A stretch of 64,000 nt of DNA from Symbiodinium natans (taxonomy: Eukaryota; Sar; Dinophyceae; Suessiales; Symbiodiniaceae): the NCBI GenBank assembly GCA_905221605.1, contig CAJNDS010002152.1:126001-190000 (forward strand), written 5' to 3'. Shown here one piece after another: positions 44,584 through 56,461 of this stretch (position 1 is its first letter; the number at the start of each line of letters is the position of its first letter). Under the pieces are notes generated by a model. The model searched no databases. It was not told where the DNA came from and saw only the letters and a program-made list of their open reading frames with translations. The position numbers and the translations under genes were made by a program.

Positions 44584-45644
44584 TTAAAGCTCAGGTGCTT
44601 TGGAGCATATCGCATGCTGGGAATCACAAGCCTCAGATTGCCACTCAGACCGCGCAATGTAATGTCTCGTGTGGGCGAAGACTTGAGGCACACCTCTCCA
44701 TAGTTCGATGGCCATCGCAAGAATCATTTCGGGGATGCGCGCTCTTGTCTTGCAGCCAGCACTACCGTGGGACTCTGCCAACATCAACATCAAGATTCCT
44801 TTTTTTCTCCTCCCATCTTGAAGCCGAGGCCACAAGCTGCCCTGTCGTGACTTCACAGACCTTTTGCTTGATTCTGTTGACGGTCCTTCCCCACTAAGTC
44901 CACCACTCTCCTTGCCATTCATCGGTGTCCCACCCGCTCTCCTGACCTGGTCCCCGGAGCGCCCCCCGCCAAGCTTCCCTGGAGTGCCCACCGCGGCAGG
45001 ACGAGTCCCACGTCGGCTAGCTGTGGGGATGATCTTTGTGGGGGTTTTTCGGATCCCTCACCCTTGGCCTTAGCTTGTGTCTTTGGGATATTGCAGCTAT
45101 TAAGCTGGAAGGTTGGAAGGCGCTTTCAGGCAGTTCTTCAAGCCCGTCTCTGGTGAAAGACATCTCTTGTGAACCACAAGCCAGTTGGACAGGCCGCAAA
45201 TCTCCATCAACCTCGAGAGTGCTGAGCTGATGCCAATCTTCGGCTTCAGGGCAGGCCCCGTCACACCACCTGAATCGATGTTCATCGGATGGCTCCAAGG
45301 CAGTAGTTCAAAAGCTTCCGTCTCTTTGCGCCCTTCCCTCACGCCTATAGAGGTGTTCTGCATGCGTCGCATTCGCGGCAAGGCGGAACTTCGGCCAAGG
45401 ATTCCTTCACATTTGAGTCACTCTGAGCAACTTCAGCGGGCAAAGGTGGGAGGTCACAGGGCACTAGACACTGCCAGATGAAAGCTGAAGAGCCAGAAAG
45501 AAATTCTGCCGCCTGCAAACCAAGCGGCGCGTTGATGCATCCGGTGTTCAGTTCTGTCAGCTCTGCAGTGAGGGCTGTCACCGGGTTCACGATGAAAGTA
45601 TCAGCAGCCTTTCCGCACGCATATTCCTCGTAGGTGTTCAACAC
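44584..45644 (-). CDS. Three exon-like frames, unknown gene(s)
   Basis: Frame 45644-45345 reads VLNTYEEYACGKAADTFIVN, then VTALTAELTELNTGCINAPL, and ends with a Cys cluster (PPCRECDACRTPL). Frame 45298-45017 reads EDWHQLSTLEVDGDLRPVQL, then EMSFTRDGLEELPESAF. Frame from about 44800 to 44584 reads RIPEMILAMAIELWRGVPQV. All are strongly protein-like and on the same strand, but the joins were not resolved. Confidence 0.4.
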
Positions 45645-46669
45645 GTCCTCGCTTCCTCAGAGCAGCGAGTCACATGTTTCTCCTGTGAGGTCCGCGACCC
45701 TGGGCCTATGCGAGTCCTTTGAGTGCAGCCAGAAAACTCGACACCAGCTCTGGAAAATGCCGACCGATTTCGGTGCAGCGGCTATGTTGGCGCACATGCA
45801 TGGCTGGAAAGTGGCGGATGGCCCGCCAGCCCAGAGGCTTCACCATCTGAACTTGCTTACTGGCCTCAGGTGGATGCTCTCATGACTCCCATGCCTGCGT
45901 CGGACAACGCTGCTCTCCTCCATGTCCCCGCTCCTCTCACACACCCACCCTCACTACTCTCTCACTGCTGAGACATGCACGACACTCATATCTTATATAC
46001 GAGCGGAATTCAACCTGTCGCAGCTGAGCTGCGTTGGTCGTGCTATTCAATTTCACTTGCATCAGCTGACGCCCAAGACTTGGTGCAGCCGCATGGTCGG
46101 TCGCACATTTGTGCACCGAGCTCTCAAGCCTGCAAGAGCCCGTTCAATAGCACCAACATTACGATGTACAGATACGTAAAGCATGCTGCTCACTTGGTAC
46201 GCTATGTTTCGACTGTCCTAAAGCACTCTCTTCGCTGACAACACTTGCTCCAAGGCCTGGCAAGTGGGCGTGTCTCGCCTGAGTGACAAAGTGTGACAAA
46301 AACCCTGAGACTTGGACTTGAGTATTTGGGTGCTTTGGGTCTGAACGGTACAAGCCCACCGCTCTCTCCCGGGCTTGAGGGTAGGCTTTTCTCTCTATCT
46401 CTCATCCTCCTCCCATCTCCTTCCTTGTTCTCGGGGAATAAAACGGGGCGAACCCGGTTTTAGGTGGAATGGTGACCGTCGAAGTTAGCTAGTCGTTTCG
46501 TCTGGCTGAACTGTACATATTGCCCAAGTCAGCGGCAAGTACTCTGATATCAGGCTGCTTGACTTCTAGTAAGCCCGCCAGGTACACCTTGCTTTGCACA
46601 CAGACATGGGATCTAACATCCCCGGCGGCCTAGAGCGCCGCACAAACTACTAAAAGGGATCTGTTCTAG
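45645..46669. other. No gene recognised
   Basis: Short frames on both strands, none convincing. Near 46435-46475 there is GGGGAATAAAACGGGGCG followed by a GGTTTTAGGTGG piece. Confidence 0.3.
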
Positions 46670-47085
46670 GTGAGCTTAATGGTTGCCCTTGCTGAAGATA
46701 CTTCTAAGCGAGATAAGAGGCCAAAGGCATATTCTTCCAAGGTCCGGCCTAGGTTCGGTTTGTTACTAGGCTTGCCTGATGTGCGGTGGTGTGATATTAC
46801 TGATCGGAACTTCAGAGCCCTGAGAGCCTTAAAACCTTCGGGAAGATGGAGGTATGGCCAACCCAGGGCCAAAGCTGCCTAGACTTGATTCTTGCTTCTC
46901 ATAAACTCGAGGAGTTTTACAAGCGAGCTGGGCTTCCCAGCATTGGTCCAAAGGTGCGCAGTGGGCTGGCCCCGTCAGGAGCAGGAGCACCAGGAGATGA
47001 ATCCCTGGCCATACCCGCGCATGAGAGTCAACGGGAGGCCAGGTGCCTCGACAAAGCGAGCAAGGTTGAGCAGCTGGAGGGGTAA
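46670..47085 (+). pseudogene. Frameshifted coding remnant, possibly retroelement gag-like
   Basis: This is the only convincing plus-strand coding segment. Frame one (from the ATG at 46679) reads LAEDTSKRDKRPKAYSSKVR, then DITDRNFRALRALKPSGRWR, and meets TAG at 46880-46882. The sense appears to continue in the next frame as LDLILASHKLEEFYKRAGLP, then GDESLAIPAHESQREARCLD, to a TAA at 47083-47085. A single shift joins them. The orientation opposite to all neighbours and the break suggest an inserted, decayed element; its family is only a guess. Confidence 0.4.
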
Positions 47086-47196
47086 GATGTGGCCATGTTC
47101 CGGTTGCTGCATTGCAGGTTCAACTCACCTCCCTGGCATACTGAAGTCGAGCAGCGTTTCGAGAACCAGCGAGGGGGGCTGGCGGCAGTAAGCATA

Positions 47197-47628
47197 TTAG
47201 CAAGGTGAGCCGACATGGCTGTGCGTTGGCATACGCAACTTCCATCCGATCCGTTCACGCAGTCTGCCGCCCATGTCAATCCATATCATGCGAACCTCTT
47301 TCCTGCAGGTCATTTTAGGTCCCTGCGCCCTGGTGCTGTCCCGCCACTGCCAGATGTAGTGCATTCCAGCCCGTGACCGTGCCAACATCCAGAAGGCCTG
47401 CTTGCTTGATATTATTTGCATTCCCTTGAGATTTGCGAAGCCTGACTTAGGTTGCTCGTCCATCAACTCAGCATGCTGAGAATGAGTCAACAACAATTTT
47501 GACGTTCTGGCAGAGCTGCGAGCCTCTCGCCTTTGTGGGTTCGACCTGAGCCAGGAGATCGACTTCACCAAAGCACTAAGCGTGCGTTCATCTTCAGTGT
47601 TCAGAAACGAATAGTCGCACAACGGGGT
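47197..47628 (-). CDS. Long exon of unknown function
   Basis: About 143 codons open to a stop at 47197. It reads CDYSFLNTEDERTLSALVKS, ISWLRSNPQRREARSS, MQIISSKQAFWMLARSRAGM and KEVRMIWIDMGGRLRERIGW. There is no ATG near the start, so it should be spliced to upstream exons. Not recognised. Confidence 0.5.
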   Translation of the reverse strand, partial: TPLCDYSFLNTEDERTLSALVKSISWLRSNPQRREARSSARTSKLLLTHSQHAELMDEQPKSGFANLKGMQIISSKQAFWMLARSRAGMHYIWQWRDSTRAQGPKMTCRKEVRMIWIDMGGRLRERIGWKLRMPTHSHVGSPC

Positions 47629-47924
47629 TGTCCAACACCTTTCTGACGGGTTCTTCGCAGCGAGTTAGTGTACTTTGTTTATCACGAAGCATCGTGGTGA
47701 TTCTTTTATAAGTAAGCAGTGCGCTTGGCTCTGGCCCAACTCAACCCTTGGTCGGAAAGTTTCGCAGGTGTTCGATGTTCACGCTGGCAGGCGACTGCCT
47801 AAACACACGTGACTTAGGGGTTGACTTGTTCTTGCTTATACTCAATTTCCGCTTTTCTGGCTTCACAACCGTTTCGGCCTTGGTGGGCTGTGAGACACAA
47901 GCCTGACAGTGACTGCCAGTGGCT

Positions 47925-48083
47925 TTACCAAAGACTGAGCTCGCCTTTAGAGACTGGAAGACCTGACTGCGACTTGCATGGATGCTGTAGCCGCATGTGG
48001 TCTACCATAGCCACTGACATCATCAGGAGGAAGACACCACCATACAACTCCTCAAGCGGCCTTGCCTGCGTTTGCAATCCTGA
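47925..48083 (-). CDS. Exon, unknown
   Basis: After a GTTCAG acceptor the frame reads LQTQARPLEELYGGVFLLMM and SVAMVDHMRLQHPC, ending GELSLW before TAA. Protein-like with one hydrophobic stretch; possibly a last exon. Confidence 0.4.
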   Translation of the reverse strand, partial: SGLQTQARPLEELYGGVFLLMMSVAMVDHMRLQHPCKSQSGLPVSKGELSLW

Positions 48084-48254
48084 ACAAAAAACAAACAAGC
48101 GAACAAGACCGCAATATGCAGGATGCTGTAGGCCTTGGTATGTTGAGAAGTTGGTTTTATGAGACTGTTCCGAAACTGTCACAGAGGGCCGCCCCAGGGT
48201 CGGTTCTAGCACCCCAAAAAAGGAACAGGCTGTGGCGAGGTGCTGCAATACGTA

Positions 48255-48440
48255 CATACGTACATGTATATATATATATATATATGTGCACGTATGTATG
48301 TGTGTATGTATGTATGTGTATGTTTTTACACATGGCCGTGCAGACATATGAGTATAAATTAATAAATAAATATAAAATAAATAAAGATATAAATATAAAT
48401 ATACATATGAATATACATACATATACATATACACACAATA
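48255..48440. repeat. TA/GTAT/AAATAT microsatellite block
   Basis: TATATATA, GTATGTATGT and AAATATAAATA-type repeats. Tyr/Ile-rich frames here are artefacts. Confidence 0.9.
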
Positions 48441-48443
48441 ATT

Positions 48444-49201
48444 CTACCTAATATACAGAAATGGAAATATGGCATGAGCTGTGCTTGTTTCGAAGGATGC
48501 TTCAGGGTCGGGGGATGGGCCTTCACAAAACAGTTCATCAAGGCTGTCTTCGTCATAGGTGCCCGGCGAGCAATCGCAAGACAATGTCGTAGCCCCCCTG
48601 TCACACTCGCACAGCAAGCCATTCGCTGCCACAAGCTGAAGGAAGCACTCGCGGCACTTGTCGAGTCCTGCGCGGCAAAATGGATAGGCATCTCCGAGCG
48701 GTGCACCTAAGAAGATGTGGACTTCTGCCCAGCGCTGCTGGCCGAGAGGTTGAATTACGAACGAAATAAAAGACGGCTTGGCTGCAAACAGTGGAGAGTG
48801 AGACATCTGCTCGAGACTGCCAGGGCATTACGTCGAGGTTGCTTCAACCGCGCTTCTCGCCGCTTGTGGCCACGAGCCTCCAGCAATAAAGCCACCATCT
48901 CGGCATTGCCTCGTAAGGAACGTCACAAATGAGTACGATGCGCGAACAATTGGGCAGCTGCTGGTAGCTTTCACTGTGCCACACTCAAAGCACTTCTCAA
49001 TGCCCCGCCTGCTGCAGTGGCCACAAGCAGCGATGTGTATCCTGGGACATGGCATCGGAAAGGCCGAGAAGCTACAGAACTTCTTTTCAACAACGTAACG
49101 ACCGTAGCATCACTCAGGTGGTTGCCATCAATGCTTCGCTGGTTCACATCCTGGAGACATGCGGGAGGGGCCCCCTGCTCAAGTTTAAAATCTTCCGCCA
49201 C
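48444..49201 (-). CDS. Cys-containing exon-like frames, unknown
   Basis: Frame 49201-48971 reads AEDFKLEQGAPPACLQDVNQ, then NHLSDATVVTLLKRSSVASR. Frame 49055-48828 contains CGHC-x7-CFEC, a possible zinc ribbon or MYND-like piece. Frame 48806-48444 reads LVAANGLLCECDRGATTLSC, then YDEDSLDELFCEGPSPDPE. They may be parts of one zinc-binding protein, but frames overlap and no splice sites were fixed. Confidence 0.3.
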
Positions 49202-49440
49202 ATTCGTAGCCCTTATCTCATGTCAGAAAGCCCTATACTGGTCAGCTGTAAACCAGTGCTGTAAAATGCTGTAAACCCCGGTAACCCTCAACCCTCAAGC
49301 CCATGAGGCTGTCCACGGCCACGAGGCGCTCTAGCGCAACGGGGTCTTCTTTCTGGAGCCGGCGGCCCTGACAAAGTTTTCGTAAACTCGTAGACAGCTT
49401 GCATAGCTGCAGCCCAGGATCAAAGCAAAGTTTCCGAACA

Positions 49441-51237
49441 TCAGGGCCCCCAAAAACCTACTTCCACCGCTTCTCGACCTTTCACCACTGCGCGCTGGGG
49501 GTGGGTTGCCTTGCCCGCCAGCCGCAGTCCATATACCTCAGAGCTGCAATGAATGCATGACTGTGTGAAAGTGGGGAAAAAGTAGGGCCTCAGCAGGGTC
49601 CTGTTGCCAATGGCAAGTCTGGATGCTATCTTTCTGCGTGCCATTTCATTCAGAATAACATGACCTGGCTGATCCAACATGTCAGAAGACCCTAGAAATG
49701 TCCAACAACTTCAGGGCATCCAATGCATCGGTCTAACGATGCTCCAAATCAACATCTCAGAAGCCTGAGCCTACCTGGGGGCGGGGAAGGAAGGCTAAAG
49801 CTGCTCGGGGGGCGAGCTCGTCTAGATGGTGCTCTTCCTCTTCACACTGCAGAAAGCAGTGCGTCCAGCAAGACTGGCTCTGGCCTTATTGAGGATCCCT
49901 GGACATGCTTCCTCGGCCCCCAGCACATGGGATGGACTCCTGCGCACGCCTCATGGACTGAGCGCCCTCCTCCATTTCGACACGGACTGCCTCAAGGGCC
50001 CGAGGGCCAAAGCCATGCCGACATGGCCCTCTGCTCTGCAAGGCCAGACCTGAAGAAACTCCTCATCCGGCCGGGGGCCGTTGTACTGTATGTACCTTAG
50101 ATTTCTGAAAGTGGCAGCGAGGAATGATGCTGAATACACCAGCTGCGTAGCCTTCTCTCTTCCAAGGCTTGGACGTGACCTGTGGTGCCTGGCAACAGTC
50201 GCATGGACTGTGCACATCACGTAGCTGCTACTGCCTGCGCAACCCTGGGCATGAGATGGAAGAAAGGGCCTCCTGCCATCTCTGGGCCCGATCTGGCTTC
50301 CGTGTTCTCTCTAAAGACGAACCACGTTCCTGGCACAGCGGCAGAATCAGCAGCGTGTGGACGTATGGACCCGGCTCCTTGACCGTGAGCTCATCATCCT
50401 CACCAGAATAGACGGACAAAGAGCTTGCCTCAAAAAGGTCGGGAAGAATCTCCAGATGGACTCACCCATCCCACCACGAACCCATGATGAACGCCAGGGC
50501 CCCAGCCAAAGAGCTTTTACTCCTTAGCAGAAATTGCAAGCATGCCGTTGTTGCATGCCAGTCGCCCGACTCAATCAGTCTGCAACCGAAACACAGGCTC
50601 TTCTTAAGCGATCGCTTCGGCGACTTTGACTTGGACTTGGCGGGCATTTGGCTCGAGGCTACTTCGCACTGCAAAGAAGCATTTTAATCTTCAGAAACCC
50701 TTGCTCGTACTCCCATACCGACTTCTACAATCATCCCGAACTCTGTGCCACACTGCGTGAAGATCATCTTGATGCCGGGCTCAACATGACACTTACAGTG
50801 TTTCATTGGTTGCGTGTGCATGCTGGGTGAGACAGGTCTTGGTTTCGAGCCATGGCATCATTAACGTGAGTCTAGCTGACAAAAAGGCACGTTGCGCAAC
50901 CGTCTGGCAAGCCTCATGTTCATGCCATGCGGTGCCGAATCTTCAGTTTGCAACGCCCCAGCGCATGCGGCCGCGCAAAGACTGAGCAGTGTAGTCATTA
51001 TCAATGAAACGGAGAGGGCAGGGGTAGAGCATCATGAGAGCTCTTTGTGCTGGTCTCCTTCAGCAAAGAAGAGTTGACATGAAGCGGGGTAGGTCTGTCT
51101 CTTTCAGTTACAAAGAGACCTCCACTGTAAAGGTGAAACTGGTCACCGAGAGCTGTGAAAGATGCGTGCGCGAGCTTCTGCGAGTTCGCCACCTCAGAAA
51201 CCAGCAGCACCTTCTGCATGGAGTTTCTGACTAGCAC
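49441..51237 (-). CDS. Series of unlinked exon-like frames
   Basis: Protein-like minus-strand frames: 49680-49441 (ATG, MLDQPGHVILNEMARRKI), 50150-49951 (FRNLRYIQYNGPRPDEEF), 50419-50228 (SVYSGEDDELTVKEPGPYVH), 50674-50462 (ATG, MQCEVASSQMPAKSKSKS) and 51237-51001 (QKVLLVSEVANSQKLAHASF). Spacing of 50-330 bases suits introns. I could not fix the junctions or decide how many genes they represent. Confidence 0.35.
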
Positions 51238-52687
51238 GTGCTAGCACCAGAAATTCTGAGGGCGCGGCGGACCTTCTCACTCTCTAGCTGTACCTCCATT
51301 CCCTAAACCCTAACCCTAAACCCCAAACCGCAAGAACTCCAAGTTCACTGTGCAAAGCGAAACAAGTCTCCGCCTCTTCGGCCCCCTCGGACTCGGAGAG
51401 ATCCACTATGCCCTGTGGCCTGAGCAAATCGGCCGTGTTGAGGGTTTAGGGTTTAGGGTTGAGGGTTGCTTTGCCACCCGCACTGCCCTCGCTCTCGCGC
51501 GACTCCGCAGAGACAAAGTCGTTGTCTCTCTGTACATCTCTCTGCACTTTCCCAGGGTTTTTAAGGGTTTAGCGTAGGGGGCTGGAGGCGTAGGTTGGAG
51601 GATAATTGAAGCATGGTCGTTTTGAGAGTGGCACTCATCCTCGATGCTCTCGGCGTGACTCTCCGCAACACTCCGCGGGGAGCTGCCAGGAATGCTCCTG
51701 CTCAAAACTCAAAACCCACACACATACATACATGCTGATGTGTGTAGCCTGTGTGTATTGTGTGTTGTGCGTTGCGCGGTGTGCGGTGCGTGTTCTGTGT
51801 TGTGTGTTCTGTGCTTGTGTTGTGTATTGCTTGTTGTGTGTTGTGTGTTGTTTGTTGTGCGCGTGCGTATGTGCAAGGGCGTGTGCACGCGTGTGTCTGT
51901 CACTGAGTCTGTGTGTGTGTGTTACATCACTAGCCTTTATCCATGATATCGCGAGCACCATGCAATTCACCACTGGTCAGGCAGTCTTCGTCACTGGCCT
52001 GGGCGGACTCTCCGCAACACTTCGCGGAGCACCTGAGCAATCACGCGCAGAGCACAACAAGACTGCAGGGCATCCGTACGTCACTTAATCCAACGTCTAA
52101 AGGGGTAGCAACGTGAACAAAGCACGACACGCAACTAGGACGACGTCACCCTCGGGCTTTGGTTGAGGTGCAGGCTTTCCGCAATGCTTTTCGCAGGGCT
52201 GGCAGGGCGCCGCGCCTTGCTGTCCGACCTTGGGAAAATGGGAGACGCAAAGTTCCTTGAAGTTCCTGGATGCTGATCCCCGTCCCCGTTGACAAGCCTT
52301 GATGCCTCTCAGCACTATTATGTGCCTATGGCAGGCTTACTCTTTCAAAACTCTGGAGTTCACTCGGCATGTCTGGAATGATGAGGTGTAATTAGCGAGC
52401 TCCACGACGTTCAGATTGTCGAACCTGTGTTTTCTCACTGCATAAGCGTGTCCAAGTTGGCGATGGTCGGAAAGAAAGAACTGAAGCTCCCACACAACAA
52501 CGATCTAGCACTGCCTTTTCACTGCGTTGCCTTCCTCTTTCAATCTCTTTCATCAGCTCCTCCAGTTTATTCTGCACTCTCATTGCGTCATTCATTGCGC
52601 TCAAGGCGATGCACCTCAGAGGGAAATCTGCTCACCACCACTGCACCCGGGTTTTCTGTGTCTCTTCGTGCACCACGCCGAGATGTG
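51238..52687. other. Intergenic: telomere-like tracts and TGTG microsatellite
   Basis: Telomere-like pieces at 51300-51332 (C-rich) and 51440-51468 (G-rich). An irregular TGTG/TGTTG low-complexity tract at 51715-51930 gives Cys/Val or His/Thr frames without meaning. No gene is seen. Confidence 0.55.
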
Positions 52688-53147
52688 CTACTTGTTTTGT
52701 TGCAGGCGATCTGGAAGCAACAACTCCGCATCCCTGCTCGTTCTGCCCGTTTGCCAGGTCGTGCAAGGGAAGCTGCAAGTGTCAGGCCCTCGATCGGCGA
52801 TGGATTCACAGCCCTTGCGCTGCACTTGCCTTGCGCTGCACTTGGCGACGCGGATGTCCCCTAACATCACATCGAGATTCTCCACCTCGTAAAAGAACTC
52901 CCAGCATGTGCAGCATGCTTCGCACGCACATGCACCTGGCAACGACCACGGAGTCTGAGGGCGTCATTTTAAATGAGCATCTCGAAACTTGTTCATGACA
53001 CATGCTGCCAGGCATCCTCTCTCGCCAGTCGCGCCCCAGTTTGGCAATCGCATTCTTAGATGATGAGTTTTCACGCAGCTTGGACATTGGACGTGCAGGC
53101 AGCCATGACAGAACCACCTCCCTTCCGACAGGTCGCTTTTTTTGCAC
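52688..53147 (-). CDS. Exon-like frames, unknown
   Basis: Frame 52942-52688 contains CEACCTCWEFFYEVENLDVM and GDIRVAKCSARQVQRKGC. Frame 53147-52806 starts with an ATG (MQKKRPVGREVVLSWL) and reads LRENSSSKNAIAKLGRDWRE. They overlap in different frames; an intron between about 52960 and 52930 would reconcile part of them. Unassigned. Confidence 0.35.
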
Positions 53148-53405
53148 GAAATTCGCTATGTCGGGGTTCTTCGATCAAGAAATGTCAGTGCAAATCTACA
53201 CAAGTGCGTAAGGCAAGGGCTAATTGACCTTGCTCGGGGTGCAAGTAAGACTATGGTGCATAAGCACTTGGATCATCAAGTATCATGCATTCTACGTGCA
53301 GCGCCCGGGGATCATCCGATCTGGGTGCATACGCTGGTGAAACCGGTATTAGCACGCTAGTGTACCAATCCCCTTCTACACCTGCCTTCTACTCATTCTG
53401 CTCCA

Positions 53406-56400
53406 TCAATCATCAAGTGAGCCGGGCAAACTGCCATTTGGCTGGATGACCTTGGTGTCCGGAATTTCTGGTGGTAGCGGAGCATACTGAGCAGATCCTC
53501 TGGACCTCAAGGAGAAAGTCTTCGTCATGGCTAGTTGCTTCGCTTCCCATTCCTCTTGCTTCTTCTTGGCGGCTGCAACGAAACCTCTTCTAACCGCGAG
53601 GCGCACGGTGAACTGCCTGACAATAACGCCAAGCTCTGGACATGTGCGCGTCCTCCTCTCCACCACCTTCATGAACTTGTCACGAGTCAAGAAGAGAACC
53701 TCGAGGTAGGTCAGGGCACAGCCTCTGATGTTTCGGATGAGGCTCATATCAGACAGGACGAAGTCCTCACCCCACACAGCCCCGTTGGTGCCAACCCGGT
53801 TGTTCAGCGCAACAATGCCCTTGGAGACGATGTACAACACCTGCATGTTGTCGAACTTCTCACCCTGGGCAAACGCGCCACAAGACAGCTCTCGGGAAAC
53901 GTCGGCAATGCATGCCCTGAAGGGGTCAATGTCTTTTCCTTCTGAGCCCTGCCGATCGATGTAGTCCATGAACTGCTCCAGGAAGGGCACCTTTGAGATC
54001 CAGGGAAGGTTGACCGCAGTGCTAATCTCCGACTGCAGCTGCGGACTCATAGCCTCCCTCAACCTCTGGCGGGTGATATAGAGGGCCTGGTGACGATTCT
54101 GTAAGAAGAAGCTCCTCCGACGCATCGTGAGGGGTGGATTTGAAGGCACTCTTTCAGACGCTCAGCTCTTTCTCTTACAAGTCTTACGGCACACGAGCAC
54201 ATGCATTCCGAGACGTTGGGGCACACGAGCAGTTGTCCTCATGCGGCAGCGCAGTTCATATGGCAAGCCTTAGCTTCTCTCATGACATGCGCCGGAGTCA
54301 ATCCGAACCCCCTGTAACCCTTCCCCCCCCCCCTTCCCCCCCGCGCCCCCCCCCCCCCCCCAAAAAAAAGGGCACATCTCGCACTTATCCTGTGCACCCC
54401 CAGGCCATCTGCAGGGTGACTTTTTTGCAACAAACAACCTGCCTAAACGCTAGACCCTAAACCCTAAACCCTAAACCCTTTTTAATAAACACATTATAAG
54501 TGAATTAAATATGCGACCTGGAAGCCTTGCTCTTTCATCATCCGATTGAGCTCCGTCATCTTCTTCCGGAAGCCCTGGCTTTCAGCATTCATGTCCTTGC
54601 GCGGTGAAGTAACAAGAGCAGTGCGTATTAAGGCAGGGTTTAGGGTTTAGGGTTTAGGGTTAGGAAGCACAGAGGTACGCAGGCTCTCGGGCATGCACTC
54701 CTAGTGTACCGATGTCGGCAGCATGACACTAGTTTTTGGGGATTACGCCTAGCCAAGCTCGTTCCAAGCTTCACTCACAATGGCACAGACTTCGCCAAGT
54801 ACGTAGGCCCAGCACAATCCCGCTGTGAGGACAATAAGCGTACACACGCAGCGCTCAATGATGTTCCTTGGGCACGCAAAGGTCAGCTGTTGGAGAAAAG
54901 CACAAGCACAAAAAGCACAACTGGCAGATCAAAGTATGTTTCTGCCAAGTCTCTTTGGACCAATGTCACCATAGCCGACGGAGGTCATCGTGTAGGTGCA
55001 GAAGTACAGGGAGCTGATGTACGTGCGCATGGGATCGGATCGGGTGTCGATGCCAAACTCCTGGTCTATTTTCTCGATGTCATTGATCCACTGTGGCTTG
55101 TCTGTTTCACCGAGTTGCAATGTCATAGCCCATATACAGGCCAGCCAATGGCAGACCATGCACAAGATGAGCAAGAAGCGGAACAATGCAAACTGCTGGT
55201 AGGGGATGGAAATGGCAATCTCAATCTTGTGGAGCCAACGCGACGTTTTGAGAATGCGCATCAGCTTCAACAGCCTTAGAGCACGAACGGCTTTGCTGGC
55301 CTTGCCCAATCCCACATCGTCCGCCTGGAATGTCAACTCAAAGATGTCGAAAGGAATCAAGGTCAGGAAGTCGAGCGTAAACCACGTCTTCAGGTAGTGC
55401 GTGGCAATTCTGCTTACTTTCTGCTCCCACACAGTCCCCCGCGGGGTTGTGCGAGGATACATTGTGACAAACTGCAAGACCACGTCGCAAAGAAAAATGA
55501 AGTCTACTAGGGTACTCAGAGTGAGCAAGAGATCCCACTCCACAAGCTCCAGGAGGCCCACCTGGTAGGGGACAACGATTACCACGAAGGCTAAAGCGCA
55601 CATGGTGATCACCTGCCACGCGGCAAACCGATTGCTCCTCTGCGGATTGATCACGTACCAAGGCTTCCTCTCATAGTTGGCGGTCGGGGTTGTCCGCAAT
55701 TGTGCGAACTTTGCCTTGAGGATGGCATCCGGATCTTTCGCCGCAAAGGTCTGCATGGAGCCCCAAACACGCACGGGCTCTGTGGAGTCAAGCTCCAGAT
55801 GGTTCGTATCCTCTTTGCCTGAGGCTCACATGGACCATAGAGAAACTCGTGGCGTTTACATGCCTTTAGATTTTGCCATGTCATGCCTATGCTGTAACGC
55901 TGACATGAACTGGCTGTCGAGCTGCTGCCTTTGGGTCGCCGACTCGGTTCATTCTCTTCCGCCCACGGCTTCACTTCGGAGATTTGGCACGCGGCACTGT
56001 ATGACGACTCACTACGATTTCCCTGTTGCTTGGTAGTATCACCTGTCGAAGCATCTTCTGCCTCTGCTTGAGCAATAGAAATAGGTGAAGTTGGAGATGC
56101 AAGCGATGCAACCTCACCTTGTCAGGGAAGCATCGCGGTTATGGTGCACTACACAAGTACCTCAAGAGCACTGAACCTGCACACAACACTGACTCAGACA
56201 GTACTTGGAGGCTCCTGGGTACCTTTAAGTAGGGTTCCAAGCACCCCAAGACAGGATATAGCCATAGCTACTCATACCTTATACCTTATAACCCTACTTA
56301 GAAGCACCCAGGAAGCTCCAAGTACTACTAACTTGTAGTACTCTTAAGTCAGTGCCTTCTCGGAGCCGCTCGTTCTCGAGCTCGAGGTCGCGCAATTTTG

Positions 56401-56461
56401 TGGACTGTCGCTCGAGTTCCGAGCTGAGCTGGTGAAGAATGTCTCGCCAACGCTCCGCCAT
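53406..56461 (-). CDS. Voltage-gated K+ channel, CNG/EAG superfamily, six exons
   Basis: Exons: 56461-56356 (ATG; coiled coil, ERWRDILHQLSSELERQS), 56117-55887 (Ser/Thr-rich linker), 55818 to 54961 or 54954 (S1 to pore), 54866 to about 54773 (S6, NIIERCVCTLIVLTAGLCWA), 54595-54518 (C-linker, ESQGFRKKMTELNRMM) and about 54140-53406 (C-linker end and cyclic-nucleotide-binding-like domain). S4 is RALRLLKLMRILK and the selectivity filter TSVGYGD, so K+ is the expected ion. Exon lengths 106, 231 and 858 hold phase 1. Donors at 56355 and 55886 are GC; the ends of exons 3 and 4 are best explained by GA donors. In the C-terminal domain I do not find the usual phosphate-binding motif, so ligand binding is doubtful. 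Confidence 0.8.
54323..54361 (-). repeat. C runs inside a channel intron
   Basis: C runs of 11, 7 and 16 bases followed by AAAAAAAA, in the intron before the last channel exon. Telomere-like tracts at 54453-54484 and 54636-54664 lie in the same and the preceding intron. Confidence 0.8.
56201..56325. mobile_element. 125-bp MITE-like element in channel intron 1
   Basis: The left end 56201-56234 and right end 56292-56325 are inverted copies of 34 bases starting GTACTTGGAG and ending AAGTAGGG, with about five mismatches. The interior is TAAGGTATAAGG-like and short. No coding capacity. It lies within the first intron of the K+ channel gene. Target-site duplication is not clear. Confidence 0.65.

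Noticed and set aside
51606-52088. 160-codon Cys/Val-rich plus frame
   Set aside because: It is the translation of the TGTG low-complexity tract at 51715-51930.
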